Assembly: GCF_029873635.1 (NCBI RefSeq)
Contig: NC_080419.1
Span: 66,041,323-66,105,322, forward strand
Reading direction: 5' to 3'
Length of the DNA stretch: 64,000 nt
Origin: Malania oleifera
Lineage: Eukaryota; Streptophyta; Magnoliopsida; Santalales; Ximeniaceae
Made by a program: the position numbers and the translations under genes
Shown here: piece after piece, positions 55,090 through 64,000 of the stretch
How positions within the stretch are numbered: the stretch's first letter is position 1
How the letters are laid out: each line of letters opens with the position of its first letter
Notes under the pieces: model-generated
Databases searched by the model: none
What the model was told of the DNA's origin: nothing
The model's input: the letters and a program-made list of their open reading frames with translations, nothing else

Positions 55090-56737
55090 TGTAGACACCT
55101 CATTTTGTCTTGATCATTACATAATAAAACTTTGAGTTTTTTCTTTAATTTAGTTCTTTTAAGTCATTGGGTTTTAAGTGCTATCTAAGGTCTTCACCTA
55201 GCGGTTTTCTCGTTTTGATTCTCTCTCAGCCTCACTGCGCTAAAATGTTTCACTAATTAGGCCTTGTGTACAAATTGTTGTTTAGTCACACGTAGGTAGT
55301 AGAAGAACAATTTTTAAGAAAATACAAAAAATGAAAAGTTTGGTCCTCATATGTTGGGCTATTGTAGTTGGGCTTTCTTCATCACTTGCACACACAAGAG
55401 AAATAATTCCAATGTTAGATCACACGTTTATGCCAATTGGACCCATTTTGGGCCACTGTTTGCAACTAAAAGATGGTGTGGGCCCACATTGGCTTCATTT
55501 TTGAATTTGGCAGCAATTAAGCCCAACCCTAGTAGTCTCACACGATTGTTTCCATGGCAGACAAGGCATGCTTGCCTTCTCCTTCTGCATGCACCATTTT
55601 TCAAGTGGCTAGTTCCTGTGGCCAGCCACCTTCACTTTCTCCCCATGAGCTGGTCATAATACTAGTTTGTCTATAAATAGGGCATGTGGTTAACTCCGGA
55701 GGAGGGGCTAAAAATTGAAAATAAGGGATAAATTGAAACAAAATAGAGAGGGGATTGAGATTTGGGGGCTAAAAATTGGAAAATATGGGAAAGTTTGGAA
55801 AATTTAGATTTCAAAGGGAAAAGAAGTTGAAATAGACAGACTTGGGAAGAAAATAAAGTTAGGAAGTTGGGAATTGAGATAGAAAGGGAGAGATTTTTAA
55901 GGGAGGTTGGAAAATTTAGATTTTTGAGGCTATAGAAATTGAAATAGAGAGATTAGGGAAGAAAATCAAGTTAGGAAGAAGTTGGGGATCAAGATAAAAA
56001 GGGAGAGAATTCAAAGGGGGTTGAAGATTAACTTAAGCTAAGGACAACAAAAATAGAGATAAAAAGGAAGTGTAGAAATTTTAAGAACATATTTAGAAGT
56101 CCTTGAACGAGCTTAGTAGAAAAGACTAAAAGGTTAGTACCCCTTCCTTGAACCTATTTATTAAATCTTGGAATTATTGAGTTGATCATACAAGTTTACA
56201 TTTAATTATAGAGAAATCCCAAAAACAGAATCATTAAAGCCCAAAAATAAGAATTTCGCAAAACCCCAAACCATAATCCCCCCAAAGGCTAGCCAAACTG
56301 ATCCCAACAAAGCCTAGAAAAAATTTCAAAATGGAACCCCTAGAACCATACTAATACCCTACAAAAACCAAAAGGGGTCTAATTGAATTGACCCTAAACA
56401 TTTGGGTCGGTTTGACCTAAATCCCTAATTTAGACCAAAAAACTCGAATCTAATACCCAAACTCAACCCAAGGACCCATGTCAATTTCACTCGAGTCGAA
56501 GTTAACTAACTTTGATTTGACCTGAATCTGACCCAAGTTAACCTTGACCTGGGTCAATTATCCTAACTTCGTACCGAGCCTACTTTAAGAACCTAGATCT
56601 AGCCCAATATTTAATATAACCAATCTAAGCCTATAAGTCCATCCTAGCTCTACCCATAGCAGGCCTAAATTCCGTACACCATGAATTAAGCCTTGAATTA
56701 AACATAAACTAAAATCAAATCAAAGCCCATAAGACTT
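55090..56737 (+). repeat. Tat/Ogre-like LTR L, first part
   Basis: Starts TGTAGACACCTCATTTTGTC, the head of the same lineage as LTR J. TATA box at 55671. The leader is purine-rich (55690-56060), then GGTTAGTACCCCTTCC at 56133 as in LTR M, then ACCC-rich text. A CACTA-type transposon end at 56738 interrupts it. The frame at 55351-55659 has no known domain. Confidence 0.7.
55671..55680 (+). promoter_or_regulatory. TATA box of LTR L
   Basis: CTATAAATAG about 580 bases into the LTR, before the purine-rich leader. Confidence 0.6.
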
Positions 56738-57515
56738 CACTATAAAACATAGGTTTTTAGTGACAAATTTATTAGTGACGGATACAATTTTGTCACTAAA
56801 AGTTGGTATTTGTGATGATTTTTAAGAACCGTCATTAATAGTGTAAGCATTAGTGACGATTTTAGCACTTGTCACTAATACGAAACTATTAGTGATGGTT
56901 TTTAAAACCATCACTAATAACATCGTCACTACAAACTGATTTTCCCGCCCAAACTATCACGGGAAACCATTTTTTGCGCAAAAATTATCCCGAGAAAATA
57001 TTAACGACGATTCTATGGATATGACGAATAAAATCCGTTACTAAAAGTCGTTATTAGTGACGATTAGGTAGCCGCCACTACTATTATTGTATTAATATAT
57101 AAAAATCATATAGTTAACACTATTAGTAACAAATTTTCAAAACTATCACTAATGACATATATTAGTGATGGTTTAGAGTCATCACTAATAGTCTTTTTAT
57201 TTAAAAAATTTTAAAATAATTTTGTAAATAATAGTAGTGACAGTTTGGAAAAATTCATCACTAATAATAAGGTATTGGTGACAGTTTAGATTCGTCAATA
57301 ATAGTCTTTTTATTTAAAAAATTTAAAAATAATTTAATTAACAATATTAGCGACTGTTTGGGAAGATTCGTCACTAATAATATTGTATTAGTGACGGTTT
57401 AGATTCGTCACGAATAAGCTCTTTACTTAAAAAATATAAAAATAATTTAGTTCAATATATTAGTGACGGTTTAGGAGATATTAGTGATGGTTTAGATTCA
57501 TCACTAATACACATA
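56738..57515 (+). mobile_element. CACTA (En/Spm)-type transposon, left end with subterminal repeats
   Basis: The end reads CACTATAAAACATAGG, with the superfamily's CACTA start. Inside it are many copies, in both orientations, of a 12-13 base motif: TTAGTGACGGTTT and its complement AAACCGTCACTAA with variants, at 56758-57510. Such subterminal repeats are the transposase binding sites of this superfamily. A second CACTACAAACTG at 56928 resembles an end and may mark an older insertion or an internal copy. No right end (TAGTG) or transposase was found, so the element is partial or a deleted derivative. Confidence 0.72.
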
Positions 57516-57850
57516 AGTATATTTACCCGCGCCGCTTGGGTTTCCCCAAATTCCCTCATTTCTCTCCTTTCCCTTTCCCTCCTTTCTCTTTCCCTCCTCC
57601 CCTCCCAACCCTGATCTGTTTCCCTCCTCCCCTCCCGATCCTCCTCTCTCCATCGCAGCACCAGCCCCTCACTGTCGCCGCTCATCGCAGCCCCTCTCTA
57701 TCATCGTTTGTCACAGCCCCTCGTCGTCGCTGTTTGTTGGAGCCCCTCACCCGTCATTGCTCGCAGAGCATCACAACCTCTTGCCCATCGCCGTTCATAG
57801 AGTCCCTCGCCTGTCGCCATTTTCGTCGCAACTTGTAGAGTAAAGTTTTT
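57516..57850 (+). other. Pyrimidine-rich stretch following the CACTA repeats
   Basis: C/T-rich text (TCTCTCCTTTCCCTTTCCCT and similar) with a proline-rich open frame (57536-57838) of no known domain. Its place after the subterminal repeats fits a transposon leader or first exon, but this is only inference. Confidence 0.4.
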
Positions 57851-59588
57851 CAAAAAGACCCAAACACCTTCTTATATTCTACAAAAAAAAAAAATTTGAG
57901 ATAAAATTTGTTTCTAGTAAAACTGTGATATTTATTTTTTTATTTATTTATAATTTCTAATTTTAATTTTTATAATTTTTAACAATTATACCAAATAGTG
58001 ACTAAGAAAAAGAAAACTTGGATTACGTAAAAAACCTTAATCTTTTTTATTTGGGATAAATTGCACATCAGTAGCCTTATTCATTGCAAGTAAATAGTTA
58101 TAATAGTATGAAAAGAACCCTATGCATAAAACACTAAGCCAAGGACTTAGGATTAGTTTTGTTGCCCATAGATTTTGAAAATATTATTTTAAAAAAGGAA
58201 TTAATAAAAAGGAGCTAATTCTTGAAAAAAAAAGTTTGGTCAAGGAGTTTTTGCAAAATTTTTTTGGTTAAGGAGTTGATTTTTGCAAAAGTTGTTTAAG
58301 ATGATTTTATTGTATGAGAGGGACCGACAAAGACCACCTAATCTTTTAAAAAAATATAATTTTTTTTTCTCAAAAATCATTGCAGTTTGTCATTGGTGGG
58401 CATATTTTGGAAGTTGGTTCAGGCTAGCCTTTGTAGTTCCATTTGATGAATTATACACATTTTTAGTATGTAGACATAGTAGATACAATCATAATCCTAG
58501 GTATGACCACAAAGCCCCTCTTCCCTTCCATAGGTACTCAACTTAAAAAATGAAGCGCATTTAACCAAATTTTTTATAGTCTTAGGTTACAAATTTCAAA
58601 ATAGTCAAAGTATCCTGAGTGTTCTTCCTTTTAATTGTTAATCCTTATTATATTCAAACAAATTATATACCATCCAAAATATCCTTGTCGAACCTTTGCC
58701 ACTCAATTCCAATGTCATCTATATCAAGGAAACTTGAATAGTCACATAACCTTCCATTTCTCTCCAACTTTCCAATTTCACAAAATAAATGTTGCAATTA
58801 TGTGCAACACAATTTCAACCTTTGAGCATCCCTCCCTATTAATATATGTGCTTCATCCAGTTATAAATTGAAAACGAATCGATGTCTCCTTTGCAAGAGT
58901 GGTGAGAAATTTTTGAATTATTTATTTATACATTACTCGTTTACTAACGAAATCTGAACTTATTTTTTGAAATCCTACAATTTCATTGGGCTACTCCTCG
59001 TTTTATTTTTGATCTTTTGCACAGCTGACATTTAAAGAATATTAAAGCCTATAGATCTAACGTGTAATTCCCTAAATCATTTTTTGAGAGGTTTAGAAAT
59101 AGAGCAATGACCACTGGATAGCACTAAAAAGGGTGTTGAAATATCTCAAGAGTACTATAAATTATGGACTATTTTATTGTGGATTCCCTATAGTTATAAA
59201 AGAATTTTTTGATGCTAATTAAATATTAGACACAAATCATGTCGAGTTCATAAGTGGCTATGTTAACATACATGCATAGCAAAGTCCACTTTGGAGAAAT
59301 CGTTTGTAGCTATATAAAATATTAAATCTCTTAATATTTCTTTCTTTTTCTTTTTAAAAAATATTTATATCTTGCGATCATTTACATGAATAGGCTTCGA
59401 AAGTAATATGATTTGATTAACTATTCTATTCATTCTTTATTAAATTTCTTGAATCAATATTTTTCGTTATCTTGATTAATTTATACTTTCTTTAACAGTT
59501 TTTAATAAATGATGTAATTCATGAAATGGAAAAAAGGATGATTAACATTTTTACTATCCATAATTAACCGAATAACTAAATATTTTTT
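57851..59588. other. AT-rich intergenic stretch, nothing recognised
   Basis: No coding domain, terminal repeat or RNA gene is visible. Short frames at 58283-58546 and 58635-58871 are chance. Confidence 0.55.
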
Positions 59589-60180
59589 ATGGATGTTGGT
59601 GTTTGTGCCCCACCTTGTGCGATGCCCCATCCCTACGCACTTAAGGTTTTGTCTTTCCTTGCCAATGCCTCCACGAACGGAGCCTTGGGCTACCTCAAAG
59701 CACGACCACTTGCCACGATGCGCTGCCAAGCAGCAGAGGGTCTAGGACCCGCCAAGGGGAGAGTCTTCTTCCAAGGGTCGAGCGGCCTTGAGCAAGCATA
59801 AACGAATTTCGAAGGAGATGAGAGCACCAAGGGTGACTATTGAGGATGTGCAGTTTCCCCCTCCATTTTCTGCTGTGCCACCCATTAGAGAGCAGTCCTC
59901 GAATGTTACCCCAGGGCTTACAGAGGATATGCTCAATATGATTCGGCCGACCATGCCACTGGATGTTGCCGTGAGACCTCCGACGGACATATTTGACCAG
60001 CTGGTGTCACTCCGTATCCTCAAGCAAATGCAAACCACCAACCTCCCCTTTTACCCCTAACTTGCATCGTACTTTGGAGGAAATGACACAATACCGAGAC
60101 GCCGCTAGAGTAGTAGCCGCCTCGCCTTGTTGGGCTAGTTCTGATTCTAATTTTAATTCTGACTCTGATTAGGATAGGCT
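59589..60180 (+). pseudogene. Unrecognised coding-like remnant with acidic tail
   Basis: More GC-rich than its surroundings. From an ATG at 59818 the frame reads MRAPRVTIEDVQFPPPFSAV, PIREQSSNVTPGLTEDML, MPLDVAVRPPTDIFDQLV and LRILKQMQTTNLPF, then stops at 60058-60060. With one frame change near 60045-60052 (in a run of C and T) the chain would go on as NLHRTLEEMTQYRDAARVVA and end in an acidic tail SSDSNFNSDSD at 60170. The continuity of composition on both sides suggests a single broken gene. I do not recognise the family. The upstream part (59589-59801) also has an open frame but no start of known type. It may be a transposon gene or a host gene fragment. Confidence 0.4.
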
Positions 60181-60340
60181 AGATGCTTGGGATCTTTTTA
60201 TGTGCTTTATATTTTTCTTATGTGTTGTGCTCATGCATACTTTGCTTTTCTTTCCTTTTCTTTTATTTATTTTTTCTTGTATTCTATTTTACAATGCTTT
60301 TGAATGGATGTACGTGTGCTTTGATGTTTCTATCTATATT

Positions 60341-62334
60341 GTACTTGTAATGACTTGCTTGTCTAATCATGTAATAAAACATATCTGATAACATAGTCAA
60401 CCTGAACCCGTGGGAAACGGGGACACACCTGTCATATACAGTGAAAACCTAGGCAACAGTAAGTGTAAATCATATTCTTATAACCACAAAATACATAATA
60501 GCAGAGTCAACTATAATCCAAAACACTGTGTTTATATACAATCCCCAAAATACAAAGATATATACATATCTAGGAACCAACAACATACATCTCCTGTTCC
60601 TAGATCAAAACTTACCCTCCTAGCGGGGTAGTATCACACTATCTCAATGGCGGCTTCGATCTGCCGGTCTTTTTAGGTTTCCTAAAAATTATTTAAGTTT
60701 GGGGGGTGAGACACTTCTTAGTAAGGGAAAATAAACTAAATGCAACAGTGTGGCAAAATGAATATTTGATGCTATAATACATATACAATACATTTCATAT
60801 GCTAGAAACCATTCATCATAACATACTAAATAATTATATACTTTTATAATTTCTAATAATTCATACTGATTATGAAATGTCTGATATAACTGATAATACT
60901 ATAATTTACATAGGATGTATAACTAGCTGATGTCATGTATTACCCTTCATGACAGGTAGTGCAGCCTGAAGACAGGACCCGACAGTGGCTAGTCGACCAC
61001 TGTTGAGTCAAAAATGTCTGTAAGTACGATGGGCCCACCACACCCTGGTCCATACTGCTAAGTGGACGTCTACAACTTTACACTGAAAGCCACATTGACT
61101 ATCCATCTCCCACCCCCTCTACTTGTAGGGGCGGTTAGCACAAGTCTGAACATAAATATCTAATCTATATAGCTATGGTACCGTGCTCTTGTAACTGAAA
61201 TGAACTAACATCCGGGTTCTGATAACATAAAATACATGATAATATACTTGTCTAACATAAATAGATTGATAGCAATTTCTATAATAACATAGGTACATAC
61301 ATATGACCTTACACCAATCTCTTTTATATCTGTGGCCTTGCATAGAGCATTCATAAATACGGCCTTGCGCTGGCTATCAATCTCAGCCTTGCACCAAACA
61401 TTTCATACATATCATTCTGAATAAATAATTCATTTATCATATATTTTAAACCATAATGTACTGCATTATTTCATAATCTCTGAAAACATACTTTATTCAT
61501 AAAATTGTCATATCATAATAGTTTCCACGTAAAATAATACTCATGCCACACAATGCTATATAAAACCATACATTCTATTCTAAAATCATATTTTCTGTAT
61601 TTCATACTAATATACATATTTCAACGCAATAGCAGTATTTTTCCTAAATATGCATTTTCTCAATAATAAACAAATATAATACATGTTTTTTTGAAACTTA
61701 ACTTGCTGATAATAATAATAATTCACATGGAAAATAATTGCTTTAGTTTATTCCCTTTCCTAATTTCTAAAAACCCCCCCTAAAATTCACTGGTCCTGCA
61801 CTTGCAGGGTTCCCCGTTCAACACTCTGAAAATGACAACTCTCAGAACTAAACTTCAGTATTTTTCCGTGAATAACATTTCCTATAACTATGGGAAGACC
61901 AAATTTTGAATAAAAAAGTCTCACCTTAAACCAAGGATGAATTTCAAAGTAGCTCCACCGACGATCCACTCCAATAGGATTGCAGAGAACTTTTCCAGGA
62001 GCGTAGTGGTGGCTTTAGATTGTCGAATCGGCAAGAATCTGGCTCGAGATCTTAGAGAGAAGGAAGGAGAGACAAAATGAGGAGAGAGAGAGAAAAATTC
62101 TCGCAAGATTTTCATCCATAAAATGAAGGTTAGGCCTATTTTATACATTGGCCTTCGTCGACGAGTCACGTCACTTAATCGACGAGTCACGTCACTTCAT
62201 CGACAGGTCAAGAAGAGAATTCATCGAAGAATGTTATTTTTCGTTGACGAAGTCTGTTGCCACCCTCTTTTACTATTTCCATTTTCCTCTCTTTATTATT
62301 TAAATACCATTATTCTTTGGGTCATTATAGTACT
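60341..62334 (-). mobile_element. Solo LTR Q (gypsy), minus orientation
   Basis: The LTR spans 60346 (TGTAATGACTTGC) to 62329 (GGGTCATTATA), flanked by GTACT at 60341-60345 and 62330-62334. On the minus strand it starts TATAATGACCC (for TGTAATGACCC). GTCGACGAG-type units lie at 62145-62250. A TATA-like TATAAAATAGG for the minus strand is at 62127-62140. Shared text with LTRs A and E includes GGGTGAGACACTTCTTAGTA at 60705 (complement of TACTAAGAAGTGTCTCACC). A block near 61180-61200 with the complement of GAGCACGGTACC is shared with A. No internal region remains. Confidence 0.87.
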
Positions 62335-62570
62335 GCCTCTGAAATTAATGAAAATACATGGTGCTTTTGGTTTCTACCTGTATGTTGTGTTTCACTATAT
62401 CATTACATTTTTCTAGCTATTTTAGGATTTTATGTGGATGTTACTTACACAAATAAGGTAGGCAGATAAGTGTTCACTTTTTTTCTCCTTCTTGTGGCGT
62501 ATTTTCCTTTTTTTGAACGAGGGCAAATGGAAATTGTGTTCTCAAGTATTTAATTTTTATTTGTCCCTAG
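62335..62570 (+). other. Intron-like stretch before the FKBP exons
   Basis: AT-rich text ending in a pyrimidine-rich acceptor site (TTTTTATTTGTCCCTAG). It continues, across solo LTR Q, from 60181-60340. No upstream exon of an FKBP gene was recognised in the window. Confidence 0.45.
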
Positions 62571-62940
62571 GAGAAGGAGTCCTGGGATATGATTACTCAG
62601 GAAAAGATTGAAGCTATTGGTAGAAAGAATGAAGAAGGAAATGCATTGTTCAAGACTGGTAAATATCTTAGAGCTTCAAAGAGATATGAAAAGGTACATT
62701 TGCCCAGCTGAATTTCATGAAGATGAACTCTGATGATATTTAACCCTTTTGGGAATGTTCTAACTTCATTTGAAAATTTTCTAAAACACAGGGTGCCAAG
62801 TTCATTGAGTATGATTCCTCATTTGTTGAGGAATAGAAGAAACAGTCCAAAACACTAATGGTTACTTGCAATCTTTACAATGCAGCTTGTAAATTGAAGC
62901 TAAAGGATTATAAGGAGGCAAAGAAGTTGTGCACTGAGGC
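62571..62940 (+). pseudogene. FKBP62/FKBP65-like (ROF1/ROF2 type) gene fragment, TPR exons
   Basis: Two exons remain. Exon 1 (62571-62693) encodes EKESWDMITQEKIEAIGRKN and NEEGNALFKTGKYLRASKRYEK, with a clean acceptor (CCCTAG) and donor (AAG/GTACAT). Exon 2 (62792-62940) encodes GAKFIEYDSSFVEE, a TAG stop at 62834-62836, then KKQSKTLMVTCNLYNAACKL and KDYKEAKKLCTE. This is the start of the three-TPR domain of plant multi-domain FKBP immunophilins, which binds Hsp90. The family has three FKBP domains upstream; none is seen. The donor after exon 2 reads GAG/GCC instead of a GT. A piece VLDGE at 63074 may be a trace of exon 3. Introns are kept, so this is not a processed copy. It is a broken gene fragment, possibly of a duplicated locus. 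Confidence 0.83.
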
Positions 62941-64000
62941 CTTTTTAGATGAATTGAAATTTTCTTTTATTCTTCCTTACTAATATGTTTTCTCCTTTTG
63001 GGGATTGAATGAGCTGTCATTATGAGCTGAAGTGTGGGGTTTCTTTTTTGGTGGTTCAAAATGCTTATGTAGGTGCTAGATGGTGAAGGTAAAAATAAAC
63101 TAACCTTTAGTTAGAGAGCTTGTATTAGTACTTTAGTATATCCAAATTTTTGTCATTGCCCTCACGACATCATAAGATCAAGTCATTTTGAAAGCCAATT
63201 ACTATTTTCCTGGGAGTATCTCCCTTTGTAATTTCATAGTTATGTAACTTAAATGCACTCACAATCTCATGTTATTTATGCTTATATGCTTTTGTGAGAT
63301 CATCACTGCACTTACTATCCATAATGTACTGAATGATTGAATTTATTTGATAAATGGTTTATATTTTGATATGAAATATTATTGAGCTATACTGAATTGC
63401 ATGCTTGAACTGAACACCATCTGCATGGTTGATGCAGAATCTTATAAACCGCATGCTGATAGTTGCTTAGGTTGTTGCTTGTTTGGATTGAACGTGTGAG
63501 AACACATAGGGGAGTTGAGCTCCATCCTTAGTGAGTTGGCCTAAATTTAACTATCTTAGGGATTCAAATGAAACATATTTTTATTGTTTTTGTGATTTGC
63601 AGATTTGGGATCTATTTATAGACAACATGCTACCAAAATGTCATTAGAAATCCTATACATGACTATAATCATTAAAATGTGTGCTAAAATGATTACAATG
63701 TCCTATATATTTTGAAAGGATGAGTGAATAAATGAATAATTGAATTTCATCCTTATACTTTCTATTAATTTCCTACATCACTAGGGCATTGCTTGCTAGT
63801 TGAGTTCAAAGCGTCTACATGCTTGATTGAGAAATTGTGAAGTCACAGGGATAGGTTTTTAGATGAATACGTGCAAGGGGTACATGATAAAAATGGAGTT
63901 CGCGTGTCCTCGTGCAGACTAGACCAGTAGAATAAGATGTGCATGAACCAATTAAATAACATGAAAGGTCAAACTTCAAGGTATAAACTTTGTGTGCCTT
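62941..64000. other. Right edge of the window, nothing recognised
   Basis: AT-rich sequence with no clear exon after the FKBP trace at 63074 and no LTR end. It could be intron or intergenic. Confidence 0.5.

Noticed and set aside
57536..57838. Proline-rich open frame after the CACTA repeats
   Set aside because: Pyrimidine-rich low-complexity text with no domain; not called as a gene.

Overview
This window is nuclear DNA from a flowering plant. The evidence is nested Ty1/copia and Ty3/gypsy LTR retrotransposons primed by initiator-Met tRNA, a CACTA-type DNA transposon end, an intact DAD1-like plastid phospholipase A1 gene, and plant-type split exons of an FKBP-TPR co-chaperone. The species cannot be named from sequence alone. 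Roughly the first 49 kb are almost entirely retrotransposon. The right 15 kb are thinner in repeats and carry the only host genes recognised.

Layout. Letters name elements. 1-12479: minus-strand Sirevirus-like copia element B. Its right-hand LTR was hit by a plus-strand solo LTR (O, 7259-11655), which was itself hit by a minus-strand solo LTR (N, 9108-11172). B sits in the integrase end of an older gypsy element A (12480-14606). 15241-31176: plus-strand copia element D, split by a complete gag-only element P (19787-27771, target duplication AGAGT). 31177-33017: the right part of a further copia LTR (F), fused to D. 33018-38237: gypsy element E, from reverse transcriptase to its 3' LTR. 38238-41091: copia remnant G and gypsy LTR H. 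41092-44257: copia element I, gag but no pol. 44258-49357: copia LTR K, split by a 3 kb Tat/Ogre-like solo LTR (J, target duplication ACAAG). 49358-51669 and 55090-56737: two partial Tat/Ogre-like LTRs (M and L) flanking the phospholipase gene (53040-54410). 56738 onward: a CACTA-type end. 59589-60180: an unrecognised coding-like remnant. 60346-62329: a minus-strand gypsy solo LTR (Q, target duplication GTACT). 62571-62940: two TPR exons of an FKBP62/65-like gene, one with a stop codon.

How the parts relate. All retrotransposon reading frames seen are broken, so any movement must use proteins from copies elsewhere. The intact target duplications give an order of insertion: O is younger than B, N is younger than O, P is younger than D, J is younger than K. 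In gypsy E, most premature stops in the readable RT/RNase H and integrase stretch are explained by C-to-T change at CG or CAG sites, as expected of long-term DNA methylation.

The most interesting structure is shared by many LTRs of both superfamilies. The U3, just upstream of the TATA box, is packed with short self-complementary units centred on GTCGAC or a close variant, with family-specific flanks. Second in interest is element P. It looks like a non-autonomous gag-only retrotransposon whose LTRs have absorbed a 106 bp duplication carrying a copy of the polypurine tract. The intact host gene PLA1 looks ordinary.
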